64,000 bases of DNA. It comes from Acidovorax sp. 1608163. Lineage in GTDB: Bacteria; Pseudomonadota; Gammaproteobacteria; Burkholderiales; Burkholderiaceae_C. Every line of letters begins with the position of its first letter. Positions within the stretch are counted from its first letter, which is position 1. This document shows, piece after piece, positions 26,666-37,160 of the stretch. Position numbers and translations under genes: made by a program. The stretch lies in the NCBI RefSeq assembly GCF_003669015.1, contig NZ_CP033069.1, positions 62,001 to 126,000 on the forward strand, in the 5' to 3' direction. The notes below the pieces were generated by a model. The model ran no database searches. It saw nothing but the letters and a program-made list of their open reading frames with translations, and was not told the DNA's origin.

Positions 26666-26690
26666 GGCCACCCTGCGGGGTGGCCTTTTT
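26666..26690 (+). terminator. Intrinsic terminator after pgk
   Basis: GGCCACCC, TGCG loop, GGGTGGCC, then TTTTT. It starts four bases after element C and 57 bases before the pyrF start, so pyrF needs its own promoter or read-through. Confidence 0.9.
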
Positions 26691-26746
26691 CATGGGCAGA
26701 CCCACCCGACGCCCATTTCAGCGGCACCCACCTAAAATCACCCCCC

Positions 26747-27574
26747 ATGACCTTCATCGACACACTGCGCACTGCCACCACGCAAAACCAATCCATGCTG
26801 TGCGTGGGCCTGGACCCTGAGCCCTCCCGCTTCCCCGCCCACATGAAGGGCGACGCCAGCAAGATTTACGACTTCTGCGCAGCCATCGTCGATGCCACAG
26901 CCGATCTGGTCTGCTCCTTCAAGCCGCAGATTGCCTACTTTGCCGCCTACGGCGCCGAAGACCAGCTTGAACGCCTGATGGAGCACATGCGCCGCACAGC
27001 GCCGAAGGTGCCGGTGATTCTGGATGCCAAGCGCGGCGACATCGGCTCCACCGCGCAGCAGTACGCCAAGGAAGCGTTCGAGCGCTACGGGGCCGACGCC
27101 GTCACGCTCTCGCCCTTCATGGGCTTTGACTCCATCGAGCCCTACCTGGCCTACCACGGCAAGGGCGCATTCTTGCTGTGCCGCACCTCCAACCCTGGTG
27201 GCGACGACCTGCAAAACCAGCGCCTGGCCAGCATCGAAGGCCAGCCCCTGGTGTACGAACACATCGCCAAGCTGGCCCAAGGCCCTTGGAACCTGAACGG
27301 ACAGCTCGGCCTGGTGGTGGGCGCCACCTACCCGCAAGAGATTGAACGCGTGCGCAGCATTGCGCCCACGCTGCCCCTGCTCATCCCCGGCGTGGGCGCG
27401 CAGGGCGGCGATGCGGTGGCCACTGTGCGCGCAGGCCTGCGCAGCGACGGGCCCATCATCGTCAACTCGTCCCGCGCCGTGCTCTATGCATCGCAGGGCG
27501 CCGACTTTGGCGCGGCAGCCCGTGCCGAAGCGCAGCGCACCCGCGCTGTGCTGGAGGCCGCGCGCAGCGCCTGA
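26747..27574 (+). CDS. pyrF: Orotidine 5'-phosphate decarboxylase (type 2)
   Basis: 275 aa; last step of UMP synthesis. Catalytic block [20 protein letters not shown] with Asp93, Lys95 and Asp98. The N-terminus [20 protein letters not shown] then GLDPEP and the [17 protein letters not shown] segment are typical of the longer type 2 enzyme. C-terminal phosphate-binding segment [20 protein letters not shown]. The ATG at 26747 gives the family start; the frame is open upstream through the palindromic element but is not protein-like there. Confidence 0.96.
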   Translation: MTFIDTLRTATTQNQSMLCVGLDPEPSRFPAHMKGDASKIYDFCAAIVDATADLVCSFKPQIAYFAAYGAEDQLERLMEHMRRTAPKVPVILDAKRGDIGSTAQQYAKEAFERYGADAVTLSPFMGFDSIEPYLAYHGKGAFLLCRTSNPGGDDLQNQRLASIEGQPLVYEHIAKLAQGPWNLNGQLGLVVGATYPQEIERVRSIAPTLPLLIPGVGAQGGDAVATVRAGLRSDGPIIVNSSRAVLYASQGADFGAAARAEAQRTRAVLEAARSA

Positions 27575-27650
27575 GCCCCCGGCCGCAGGCTGTGCCCCTT
27601 CCACCCCCTCCAGCGCCAGCCCTTGTGCGTTGCCCCCAGGTGCCTTGCCC

Positions 27651-28547
27651 ATGCAACTGAAATGGCTGGAGGACTTTGCCGTGCTGGCGCAGGAGCGCAG
27701 CTTCACCCGCGCCGCTGAGATACGCCACGTCACGCACCCGGCCTTTGGGCGCCGCATCCGCGCACTAGAAGCCTGGGCCGGAACGCCGCTGATCGAGCGT
27801 GGCGGTGGCCCGGTGCGGCTCACCGCCGCAGGCCAGGCCTTTGTGGACACGGCCGAGCAAATGGCGCGCAACCTGGCCCAGTCGCACGATGAGCTGATGG
27901 CCATTGCAGGCCGCCAGGCCCGCACCGTCACCCTGGCCACAGGCCGCACCTTGGCGCGCACCGTGGTAGCCGACTGGTTGGTGCGTTTGCGGCCCCATCT
28001 GGCCGATGGGGAGCTGCGCATCCTCACCCGCGCGCTGGCCGATGCGGTGCAAGACTTGCAGCAGGGCGTGGCAGATTTCGCCATCCTCTATCACCACCCC
28101 TCGCTGACGGTGCCTTTGGATGGGCGACAGTTTTTGCATGTCGCCCTTGCTACTGACCGGCTCTTGCCCATAGCCCTGGCAGATGCGCATGGCGCTCCGC
28201 GCTATCGGCTGGGTGCGGGCAGCACAGCGGTGCCGTACATCGCGTTTGGCCGCACGCTCGCGCTGGGGCGTTTGGTGGAGGATCTGCTGGCCCACCACCC
28301 CCAGGCCAGCAGCCTGCAGCGGTTGGTGGAATGTGACTCGCCCGATGCGAACTACGAGTACGTGCGCAAAGGTTTGGGGGTGTCCTGGCTGCCTTGGTCC
28401 ATGGTGCATGGCGACTGCAAGTCGGGCCTGTTGGCGCCTGCCGGTGACAAGAGCCTGGAGGTGAAGTTCGATGTGCGGCTGTACCGCCCCAAGCGCCGAC
28501 TCAGCACGCTGGCAGAGGTGCTCTGGTCCACGATTGCGCGCCGCTGA
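27651..28547 (+). CDS. LysR-family transcriptional regulator
   Basis: 298 aa. Winged helix MQLKWLEDFAVLAQERSFTR, EIRHVTHPAFGRRIRALEAW, then a LysR effector domain (TVTLATGRTLARTVVADWLV..., KGLGVSWLPWSMVHGDCKSG). ATG 27651 chosen because it starts the helix; the open frame upstream overlaps the pyrF 3' end. Followed in the same direction by a Bug-type binding protein and a deacylase, which it probably controls; LysR next to Bug genes is common in this order. Confidence 0.92.
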   Translation: MQLKWLEDFAVLAQERSFTRAAEIRHVTHPAFGRRIRALEAWAGTPLIERGGGPVRLTAAGQAFVDTAEQMARNLAQSHDELMAIAGRQARTVTLATGRTLARTVVADWLVRLRPHLADGELRILTRALADAVQDLQQGVADFAILYHHPSLTVPLDGRQFLHVALATDRLLPIALADAHGAPRYRLGAGSTAVPYIAFGRTLALGRLVEDLLAHHPQASSLQRLVECDSPDANYEYVRKGLGVSWLPWSMVHGDCKSGLLAPAGDKSLEVKFDVRLYRPKRRLSTLAEVLWSTIARR

Positions 28548-28746
28548 TACAGCGCAGTTGCGCGGTTGCCTGCGCAGATGGTGCGTGGACCCACAGGACA
28601 GTGCATCAGTTGCTGAGGGGCAGCAGAACAACCGGCGGCCAGGAGATTCCGGTGCCAAAAATGCACCGTCTCGTGCCATTTAGGCACCACATGGAGGGGC
28701 GGCGATTCGGACAATGGGGCACTACCACCCCACACAAGGAAACACG

Positions 28747-29742
28747 ATGCGTCCTCTCTCTATTGCCCGCCGCCAGGGGCTTGTCCGATGTGTTGCCGGT
28801 GCACTGGCGTGTGCCGCCGCCGTATCCGCGGCCTGGGCCCAGGCACCAGCCTATCCCACCAAGCCCATCACCATCGTCGTGGCGTACCCGCCCGGCGGCA
28901 GCACCGACCTGATGGGCCGCATGGTGGGCACCGAGCTGTCCACCCGACTGGGCCAGCCGGTGGTGATCGAGAATCTCGGCGGTGCGGGCGGCGCCATTGG
29001 CGCGCAAAAGGTGGCCAATGCCCAGCCCGATGGCTACACGCTGCTGGTGGGCGCCAGCAACGAGCTGGCCATCAACAAGCTGGTCACCAAAAAGGTCAAG
29101 TACGACATCAAGGACTTCACCGCCATCGGGCTGGTGGCGTCGCAGCCGCTGGTGCTGGTGGCATCACCCGCCTCGGGCGTCAAGAATGCGGCCGAGTTCA
29201 CGCAGCTGGTCGCCAAGAACCCAGGCAAATTCAGCTACGGCAGCTCGGGCGTGGGCACCTCGCTGCACCTGGCGGGTGAGATGCTCAAAGACCAGGGCAA
29301 GCTGTTCATGACGCACATTCCCTACCGCGGCGTGGCCCCGCTGACCAACGACCTGGTGGGCAACAACCTGGAGTTTGGCGTGTTCGTCCTCTCCAGCGGC
29401 CTGCCCCACATCAAAAGCGGCAAGGTGATTGCCCTGGGCACTACCGAGGCCAAGCGCTCGCCCATCACGCCCGACATTCCGGCCCTGGCCGAGCTGCCCC
29501 AGTTCAAGAACGTGGACATCGGTGTGTGGTTTGCGCTGATGGCACCGGCCAACCTGCCCAAGCCCATCTACGACAAGCTGCGCAAGGCGCTGACCGACAT
29601 GCTGCAGTCGCCCGACTTCCGCAAGAAGATGGAAGCCACCGGCTCTGTCGTGGCCTCCCCCGCCACCGATACCGACAAGTACATCGCCAGTGAAATCGCC
29701 AAGTACCAGAAGATCGTGCAGTTCGCAAAGATCGAAGAATGA
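28747..29742 (+). CDS. Bug-family (tripartite tricarboxylate) periplasmic binding protein
   Basis: 331 aa exported protein. Signal peptide MRPLSIARRQGLVRCVAGAL...AAWAQA; mature start YPTKPITIVVAYPPGGSTDL, then VVIENLGGAGGAIGAQKVAN and DGYTLLVG, all hallmarks of the Bug/TctC fold. It binds a small organic acid, often a carboxylate or amino acid derivative, in the periplasm. No TctA/TctB permease gene is adjacent, as is usual for orphan Bug proteins. AAGGA lies eight bases before ATG 28747. The stop overlaps the next start (ATGA), so it is coupled to the deacylase, hinting that the ligand may be that enzyme's N-acyl amino acid substrate (inference). Confidence 0.93.
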   Translation: MRPLSIARRQGLVRCVAGALACAAAVSAAWAQAPAYPTKPITIVVAYPPGGSTDLMGRMVGTELSTRLGQPVVIENLGGAGGAIGAQKVANAQPDGYTLLVGASNELAINKLVTKKVKYDIKDFTAIGLVASQPLVLVASPASGVKNAAEFTQLVAKNPGKFSYGSSGVGTSLHLAGEMLKDQGKLFMTHIPYRGVAPLTNDLVGNNLEFGVFVLSSGLPHIKSGKVIALGTTEAKRSPITPDIPALAELPQFKNVDIGVWFALMAPANLPKPIYDKLRKALTDMLQSPDFRKKMEATGSVVASPATDTDKYIASEIAKYQKIVQFAKIEE

Positions 29743-30743
29743 CCGCCCACATGAGCACACGCATGGACACCACCGCCGCATCGCCCGGCTTTTCACTGCC
29801 AGTCCCCGACATCAGCGCCTGGCGCGTTGGCAACACCGGGGTCGAGGGGGTTTGGCACTTTGACAGCGGCAAGCCCGGCCGCAGCACCATGGTCAGCGCG
29901 CTGGTGCACGGCAACGAGCTGTGTGGCGCCTGGGCCCTCAAGGGCCTGCTGGAGGCTGGGGTGCGGCCCGAGCAGGGCCGCCTCACGCTGGCGTTTTGCA
30001 ACCTTGATGCGTTTGACCGCTTCGATGCCAGCCACCACGATGCCTCGCGCTTCACCGACGAAGACCTCAACCGCCAGTGGCTCAACGAACGCATCGACGC
30101 GGGCGACACCCGTGAGCGCCGCCGCGCCGCTGCGCTGCGGCCGTTTGTGCAGCAGGCCGACTGGCTGCTCGATATCCATTCCATGCACGAGCCCTCGGCC
30201 CCGCTGCTGCTCACCGGCGTGCAGCCGCGCAACCTGGCGCTGGCGCATGCCATGCGCTCGCCCGAGCACATCGTGGTGGACGCGGGCCACAAAGACGGTG
30301 TGCGCATGCGCGACTACGGCCGCTTCGGCCTGCCCGATGCCGAGGCCGGTGACACCCGTTCGCTGCTGATCGAGTGCGGCTTTCATGGCGACCCGGCCAG
30401 CCTGCAGGTGGCCCAGGACCAGTGCGTGCGGTTCATCGAGCAGTCTGGCGTGGTCGGTGTGCAGGCGCTGGCGCAGCAACTGCCTGGCTGGCGCATGCCC
30501 GATGCGCCCCGGCAGTGGGCGCTGGAGGTGACCGGCCCGGTGGTGGCCACCAGCAGCGCGTTCCGGTTTGTGGCGCCCTACACGGGCCTGGAGCTGTTTG
30601 AAAAGGCTGGTACCGTGATCGGTGACAACGATGGGGTGCCTGTCACCACCCCCTACGACAACTGCGTGCTGGTGATGCCCTCGGTCCGGCAGGCGCGCGC
30701 GGGCGTGACGGTGGTGCGGTTCGCGCAGCGCACGTTGCTGTGA
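29739..30743 (+). CDS. Succinylglutamate desuccinylase/aspartoacylase-family zinc deacylase
   Basis: 334 aa M14-like zinc enzyme. Zinc ligands in VHGNELCGAW (His and Glu near residue 53) and DIHSMHEPS (second His near 144); the likely catalytic Glu is in LLIECGFHG near 210; DEDLNRQW corresponds to the Asn-Arg substrate clamp. A C-terminal barrel-like region (APYTGLELFEKAGTVIGDND) is also typical. Releases an acyl group from an N-acyl amino acid. First codon overlaps the Bug gene stop. Exact substrate not readable; aspartoacylase and AstE act on related compounds. Confidence 0.88.
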   Translation: MTAHMSTRMDTTAASPGFSLPVPDISAWRVGNTGVEGVWHFDSGKPGRSTMVSALVHGNELCGAWALKGLLEAGVRPEQGRLTLAFCNLDAFDRFDASHHDASRFTDEDLNRQWLNERIDAGDTRERRRAAALRPFVQQADWLLDIHSMHEPSAPLLLTGVQPRNLALAHAMRSPEHIVVDAGHKDGVRMRDYGRFGLPDAEAGDTRSLLIECGFHGDPASLQVAQDQCVRFIEQSGVVGVQALAQQLPGWRMPDAPRQWALEVTGPVVATSSAFRFVAPYTGLELFEKAGTVIGDNDGVPVTTPYDNCVLVMPSVRQARAGVTVVRFAQRTLL

Positions 30744-30818
30744 CCGGGCATTGAATCTGCGGGGCGGCCAGCGCGGCTGCCGCGTCTGTGGGGGTTGGGT
30801 TGCTGGCGCTGGCGTGTC

Positions 30819-31265
30819 TCAGTGGCCCGGGCGTCCCGCCTCTATCTGACCCCGCACCAGTTGGGCCAAAGCCATGTCCCCGGGGGTTTCGGGGGTCCAC
30901 TTGTCTACGGGCCGGGGGGTGCCGGTGTCGTCGGGCGAGACGAAGACGGCCACGCAGTGGGTCACTTCCTGGTAGGCCTCGCCTGGCTGTGGGCCGCTGC
31001 GCACTTCGATGAAGATGTTCATGCTGGTGGTGCCGGTGTAGGCCAGGCGGGCCTCGACCTCGACCATGGCGCCACCCACCACCGGGTGCATGAAGCGCAG
31101 TCTGCCGTAACTGGCGGCCACGCAGGGGCTCTTGGCCCACTGGTTGGCCACCACGTTGGCGGCTTCGTCAATCCACTTCATGACCACGCCTGCCGACACG
31201 CGGCCGCCGGGGCTGTCTGCGGAAGATTCCGCCAGAAAACGCAGGATGGTCGAGGTGGTGGTCAT
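30819..31265 (-). CDS. Acyl-CoA thioesterase, hotdog fold
   Basis: 148 aa. MTTTSTILRFLAESSADSPG, then RVSAGVVMKWIDEAANVVAN with the catalytic Asp of the YciA/acyl-CoA hydrolase group, RLRFMHPVVGGAMVEVEARL and YTGTTSMNIFIEVRSGPQPG. Hydrolyses acyl-CoA esters in the cytoplasm. ATG 31265 matches family starts; an in-frame ATG at 31313 would add 16 residues, and neither has a good ribosome site. Converges on the deacylase gene; no obvious functional link to neighbours. Confidence 0.85.
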   Translation of the reverse strand: MTTTSTILRFLAESSADSPGGRVSAGVVMKWIDEAANVVANQWAKSPCVAASYGRLRFMHPVVGGAMVEVEARLAYTGTTSMNIFIEVRSGPQPGEAYQEVTHCVAVFVSPDDTGTPRPVDKWTPETPGDMALAQLVRGQIEAGRPGH

Positions 31266-31410
31266 GGGGGCGCTTGGCTCGGGTGGAGCGAAAGAGTTCT
31301 CAATCCGCCCCATTATTCATGAGTGCCCTGGGTTTGTGCCCGCCGTTGCGATCTTGAAAGTGACCTTTTGTAGCGATACCCCGCGCATCCCGCAGGGCGC
31401 AGTCTGGTAA

Positions 31411-31474
31411 TTGCTATTAAATATATAGCTGCTAGCGCTTATTGATAAAGCGCTAGAGCCTGTTTTGGCTGTGA
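31411..31474. repeat. AGCGCT palindromic repeat, copy 6
   Basis: TTGCTATTAAATATATAGCT then GCTAGCGCTTATTGATAAAG and CGCTAGAGCCTGTTTTGG. A well-preserved copy just downstream of the DUF779 gene, on the side of the thioesterase start. Confidence 0.85.
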
Positions 31475-31486
31475 TGCCTTTGGGCG

Positions 31487-31906
31487 TCAGGGCCCTGGCG
31501 CGCTGATGCCCAGCGCTGCCAGCTCGGCCGCCGTGAACACCCGCGACCTCGTGTGGAATGCCTTGCCCTCCGGCCCCTCCAGCGAGAAGGTGCCGCCGCC
31601 ATGCCCGTCGAGCACATCGATGATGAGCTGCGTGTGCTTCCAGGTCTCGTACTGGGCTTTGCCGATGTAGAACCGGCAGCCCCCAATGTCACCCAGGTAC
31701 ACATCGCCCGCGCCCATGGTGATTTCACCGGGCAGGTAGCAGTTGGCGGCGCTGTTGTCGCAGCAGCCGCCACTTTGGTGGAACATCAAGTCCTGGCCAT
31801 GCTTGGCCTGCAGCAAGGCCACCAGCTCCAGTGCAGCAGGCGTGGCCACCACCCGTGGGGGTGGTGGGGTGCCCTGGGTTGCCGTGGCGGCGTCCATGGC
31901 CTTCAT
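31487..31906 (-). CDS. DUF779 family protein
   Basis: 139 aa. Matches DUF779: LMFHQSGGCCDNSAANCYLP with a paired Cys motif, DVYLGDIGGCRFYIGKAQYE and HTQLIIDVLDGHGGGTFSLE. Members are nearly always encoded beside ExaC-type aldehyde dehydrogenase, as here, and are thought to assist alcohol/aldehyde oxidation; the Cys residues could bind metal. Begins four bases after the Fe-alcohol dehydrogenase stop, so it is in the same transcript. Confidence 0.9.
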   Translation of the reverse strand: MKAMDAATATQGTPPPPRVVATPAALELVALLQAKHGQDLMFHQSGGCCDNSAANCYLPGEITMGAGDVYLGDIGGCRFYIGKAQYETWKHTQLIIDVLDGHGGGTFSLEGPEGKAFHTRSRVFTAAELAALGISAPGP

Positions 31907-31910
31907 GGCG

Positions 31911-33065
31911 TCAGGCCGTCATGGCCCCGCGGAAGATGCCTTCGATGTCGGCCTGCGTGGCCGTGCGCGGGTTGGTCAGGCCGCACGCATCCTTGAGCGC
32001 GTTGGTGGCCAGCAGCGGAATGTCTGCCTCCTTCACGCCCAGGTCGCTCAGGCACTTGGGGATGCCAATGTCCAGCGCCAGCTGGCGGATGGCGGTCAGG
32101 CAGGCCTGTGCGCCCGCTTCGGCGCCCAGCCCCTGCACCTCCACGCCCATGGCATGCGCCACGTCGCGCAGGCGTGCGGCCGATGTGGGCACGTTGAACG
32201 CCTCCACATGCGGCAGCAGCAGCGCATTGCACACGCCGTGTGGCAGGTCATAAAAGCCGCCCAGCTGGTGCGCCATGGCATGCACATAGCCCAGCGATGC
32301 GTTGTTGAACGCCATGCCCGCCAGGAACTGCGCATACGCCATCTGCTCGCGGGCGGGCAGGTTGTCCCCCTGGGCCACAGCGGTGCGCAGGTTGCGGGCA
32401 ATCAGCTCTACCGCCTTCAAGGCGCAGGCATCGGTGATGGGCGTGGCGGCGGTGGACACGTAGGCCTCCACCGCGTGGGTCAACGCATCCATGCCGGTGG
32501 CGGCGGTCAGGCCCTTGGGCTTGGCCAGCATCAGCTCGGGGTCGTTGACGGACAGGATGGGCGTGACGTTGCGGTCCACGATGGCCATCTTGATGTGGCG
32601 CGTCTCGTCGGTGATGATGCAAAAGCGCGTCATCTCGCTGGCGGTGCCCGCCGTGGTGTTGATGGCCACCAGAGGCAGTTGCGGCTTGGCAGAGCGGTCC
32701 ACGCCTTCGTAGTCGGCAATCTCGCCGCCGTTGGTGGCGCACAGGGCAATGCCCTTGGCGCAGTCGTGGGGCGAGCCGCCGCCCAAAGAGATCACGAAGT
32801 CGCACTGCTCGGCCTTGAGCTGCGCCAGCCCGGCGCGCACATTGCCCACCGTGGGGTTGGGCTGCGTGCCGTCAAACACCACCGAGGCAATCTGCTGCCC
32901 GGCCAGCTGGGCCTGGATGCGCGCCGCCACGCCGAGCTTGCTGAGCACGGCGTCGGTAACGATCAGCGCCTTGCGAAAGCCATGGCCTTTCAGGGCCGCC
33001 ATGGCCTCTTGCAGGCAGCCTGCGCCCATGATGTTGACACTGGGCATGAAGAACGTACTGGTCAT
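31911..33065 (-). CDS. Iron-containing alcohol dehydrogenase
   Basis: 384 aa group III NAD-dependent alcohol dehydrogenase. Nucleotide-binding [14 protein letters not shown] near residue 95; metal site residues in [18 protein letters not shown] (Asp and His near 196-200) and [20 protein letters not shown] (two His near 265-280). The N-terminus [20 protein letters not shown] is typical. Strong AAGGAGG seven bases before ATG 33065. Lies between ExaC-like aldehyde dehydrogenase and DUF779: alcohol to aldehyde here, aldehyde to acid in the next enzyme. The 257 bases upstream may hold its own promoter; none was identified. Confidence 0.93.
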   Translation of the reverse strand: MTSTFFMPSVNIMGAGCLQEAMAALKGHGFRKALIVTDAVLSKLGVAARIQAQLAGQQIASVVFDGTQPNPTVGNVRAGLAQLKAEQCDFVISLGGGSPHDCAKGIALCATNGGEIADYEGVDRSAKPQLPLVAINTTAGTASEMTRFCIITDETRHIKMAIVDRNVTPILSVNDPELMLAKPKGLTAATGMDALTHAVEAYVSTAATPITDACALKAVELIARNLRTAVAQGDNLPAREQMAYAQFLAGMAFNNASLGYVHAMAHQLGGFYDLPHGVCNALLLPHVEAFNVPTSAARLRDVAHAMGVEVQGLGAEAGAQACLTAIRQLALDIGIPKCLSDLGVKEADIPLLATNALKDACGLTNPRTATQADIEGIFRGAMTA

Positions 33066-33322
33066 CGTGAACCTCCTTGGTATCGCTATAGGTATGGGGA
33101 AAGGGTCGGGTCGGTGTGTGCGCAGCAGGGCGGGGCATGCCCTTGCCTTGGGGCGCTGCGGGTCGGCCCGCGCCCGCCATGCGGGTGGCGGGGCGGTCGG
33201 CCCAGGGCGTGAGAAGCAGGTCTCAGCGCCCAAGGCAGGGGTTGCTTTGCCAAAATCGTACGCCCGCTGTGGTCTGGCAAAGCGGGGGGCTCAGGCCTTC
33301 CGTTGACCCCCGTCAAATGGGC

Positions 33323-34846
<1,524 letters not shown>

Positions 34847-34926
34847 GCGGTGTCTCCTGTAGGTGTTGTTGGCATCTGCTGCACGCATTTCGGCAGGCGG
34901 TTGCGGCAGGCAGATGTCAGGTCCCA

Positions 34927-34942
34927 TACAAGACCCATGCCA
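34927..34942 (-). promoter_or_regulatory. Candidate sigma-54 promoter of the aldehyde dehydrogenase gene
   Basis: Minus strand TGGCATG-GGTC-TTGTA against the consensus TGGCACG-N4-TTGCA: correct spacing, GG at -24 kept, and two changes (one in the -24 block and C to T in the -12 GC). It starts 81 bases before the ATG. It fits the divergent AcoR-type activator; the altered -12 base is the main doubt. Confidence 0.5.
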
Positions 34943-35040
34943 GCCATTGGCTGCGCCGGGCTAGGCAGGCAAGCCCTTGATTCCATTGGATTTTTGTCTT
35001 TCAGGGGCGCTGTGTGGGTGACACCAGGCCACCGCGTTAC

Positions 35041-35084
35041 GTTCCAACACAGAACACCTGTCACGAAATGGAACAGTTGGAACA
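35041..35084. promoter_or_regulatory. Candidate activator-binding site (UAS)
   Basis: GTTCCAAC at 35041-35048 and GTTGGAAC at 35076-35083 are perfect inverted complements; TGGAACAGTTGGAACA at 35069-35084 also holds a tandem GGAACA. It lies about 100 bases upstream of the sigma-54 site, the usual place for an AcoR-type enhancer. Inference from position and symmetry. Confidence 0.4.
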
Positions 35085-35200
35085 CCCCCTGCGCAAACGC
35101 TATTGCCCTGCCCCGCAGGCCCGGCCATACTGCCCCTTGAAGCGGGACGCCATGAGGCCCGCTCAGGAGACAGCGTGCGCACCACATCCCCCTGCTGGCC

Positions 35201-37156
35201 TTGCAACAGGCCCGGCGACATTTGCTGGAACACGGCCATTGCCCCAGTGGCGTAGTGGACGAGCGGCTGGCCCGCTCCTGGCGGCGCAGCGTGGCCGCAG
35301 GCCTGGCCCCCACCGGGCGCGCCATGGCAGACCTGCCCAGCCCCGGTGACCTGCGCCAGGCCATGGCGGGCAACCACAGCCTGCTCACCCACTCGCGCCC
35401 CATCATGGAATACCTGTTCGACCAGGTGCGCCACAGCCACAGCGTGGTGGTGCTGGCCGACCGTGCGGGCATGCTCATGCACACGCTGGGCAGCCCCGGC
35501 TTCATCGACAAGGCCGAGCGCGTGGCGCTGACCTGCGGCGCCTCGTGGCACGAGGCCCACCGGGGCACCAACGCCATCGGCACCGCGCTGGCCGAGGGCA
35601 ACGCGGTGGAGGTGCATGGCGGCGAGCATTTTCTGGAGCGCAACAGCTTTCTCACCTGCGCGGCCTCGCCCATCCTCTCGGCCACGGGCGAGCTGCTGGG
35701 CATCCTCGACATCTCGGGCGACCACCGCAATGGCCACGCCCACACCCTGGGCCTGGTCAGCACCGCCGCCCGCATGATCGAAAACCGCCTGCTGGTGGCC
35801 ACCTGCACGCGCAACATCCGCCTGCACCTGCACCGCGAGCCCGAAGGCATTGGCAGCGTGGCCGAAGGCATCGTTGCCGTGTCGGCCGACGGCTGGATCG
35901 TGGGCGCCAACCGCGTGGCCCTGGCCCAGCTGGGCTTGCACACGGGCGACCTGGGCGCCACCTTGCTGGAGCGGGTGGCCGACGTGCGGCTGGATGACCT
36001 GCTCTCGCACCACCACCGCCGCCCCCAGCAGCCCCAGGCGCTGCGCCTGCGCGGCGGGGCCTTGCTGTATGCCCAGGTGCAACTGGACGCCGCTGCCTGG
36101 CCTGCCGTGCACAAGCCCAGCGCCAGCGTCCACACGGCGGCCGTGCCGGACGATGCCCTGGCCCGGCTCGACACGGGCGACGCCCGCTGGCGCGCCGCTG
36201 CCGACAAGGCCCGCCGCGTGGTGGGCAAGCCCATCCCGGTGCTCATCCAGGGCGAATCGGGCGTGGGCAAGGAAGTGTTTGCCCGCGCCCTGCACGCCAG
36301 CGGCCCGCGCAGCAGCGGCCCCTTTGTGGCCATCAACTGTGCGGCCATCCCCGAGCACCTGATCGAATCCGAGCTGTTTGGCCATGTGGCCGGTGCCTTC
36401 ACCGGCGCCCGCAAAGAGGGCAGCCTGGGCCGCCTGCGCCAGGCCCACGGCGGCACGCTGTTTCTCGATGAAATCGGCGACATGCCCCTGGCCCTGCAAA
36501 CCCGCCTGCTGCGCGTGCTGCAAGACCGCAGCGTGACGCCTGTGGGCGCAGGCCAGGCCGTGCCGGTGGACTTTTGCCTCATCAGCGCCACGCACTGCCA
36601 GCTGCTGCAGGCGGCCGAGCAGGGGCGTTTTCGGCACGATTTGTACTACCGCTTGAACGGCCTGACGGTGCAATTGCCCGCCCTGCGCGAGCGCAGCGAC
36701 TTTGACGCCCTCACCACCCACTTGCTGGCCGAGCTGGCCGCTGAGCAGGGCCTGCCCCACCCCGTGCACCTGGCCCCCGCCTTGCTGCAGCGCCTTGCCG
36801 CCCACCCCTGGCCCGGCAACCTGCGCCAATACGCCAGCGTGCTGCGCACCGCCTGCGCCATGCTGGCCGAGGGCGAAGACCAGCTGGGCTGGGAGCACCT
36901 GGGTGACGACATCGTGCAGGCGCTGGAAACGGTGGCTGCACCCGTGTCTGCAGCGGCGGCTCCCCAAGCTCCATACCCGCCTCTGCAAAGGCATGTGCAC
37001 GGGCACGCCCCAGTGCTGCTCAGCCTGCAGCAACTCTCCAGCGCCGCCATCGACCAGGCCCTGCAAAGCGCACGCGGCAACGTGTCACAGGCCGCCCGCC
37101 AGCTCGGCATCAGCCGCCAAACGCTGTACCGCAAGCTGGCAGCGCGCGTGCATTGA
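35201..37156 (+). CDS. acoR: AcoR-family sigma-54-dependent activator, start possibly frameshifted
   Basis: 651 aa from TTG 35201 (MQQARRHLLEHGHCPSGVVD). GAF sensor at about residues 60-190, then a sigma-54 AAA+ domain with GESGVGKE near 350, GAFTGA near 398, Walker B GGTLFLDEIGD near 420, and a C-terminal Fis-type helix (GNVSQAARQLGISRQTLYRK). Probably activates the divergent aldehyde dehydrogenase operon. The start is odd: an excellent AGGAG and GTG at 35164-35177 are in another frame that stops after 26 codons. One extra base between 35177 and 35201 would join that GTG to HIPLLALQQARRHLL, a natural N-terminus. Either a sequence error, a mutation, or true TTG initiation without a good ribosome site. 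Confidence 0.85.
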   Translation: MQQARRHLLEHGHCPSGVVDERLARSWRRSVAAGLAPTGRAMADLPSPGDLRQAMAGNHSLLTHSRPIMEYLFDQVRHSHSVVVLADRAGMLMHTLGSPGFIDKAERVALTCGASWHEAHRGTNAIGTALAEGNAVEVHGGEHFLERNSFLTCAASPILSATGELLGILDISGDHRNGHAHTLGLVSTAARMIENRLLVATCTRNIRLHLHREPEGIGSVAEGIVAVSADGWIVGANRVALAQLGLHTGDLGATLLERVADVRLDDLLSHHHRRPQQPQALRLRGGALLYAQVQLDAAAWPAVHKPSASVHTAAVPDDALARLDTGDARWRAAADKARRVVGKPIPVLIQGESGVGKEVFARALHASGPRSSGPFVAINCAAIPEHLIESELFGHVAGAFTGARKEGSLGRLRQAHGGTLFLDEIGDMPLALQTRLLRVLQDRSVTPVGAGQAVPVDFCLISATHCQLLQAAEQGRFRHDLYYRLNGLTVQLPALRERSDFDALTTHLLAELAAEQGLPHPVHLAPALLQRLAAHPWPGNLRQYASVLRTACAMLAEGEDQLGWEHLGDDIVQALETVAAPVSAAAAPQAPYPPLQRHVHGHAPVLLSLQQLSSAAIDQALQSARGNVSQAARQLGISRQTLYRKLAARVH

Positions 37157-37160
37157 TCGT

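Noticed and set aside
26474..26746. Extended N-terminus for PyrF
   Set aside because: The in-frame extension is encoded by the palindromic element and the pgk terminator; family proteins begin at MTFIDTL.
35093..35110. GCAA...GCC on the plus strand as a second minus-strand sigma-54 promoter
   Set aside because: Spacing between the two blocks is one base too long, and it lies upstream of the palindromic activator site.
34961..37066. 701-codon minus-strand frame opposite the AcoR-type gene
   Set aside because: Antisense shadow; the plus-strand protein has complete sigma-54 activator motifs.
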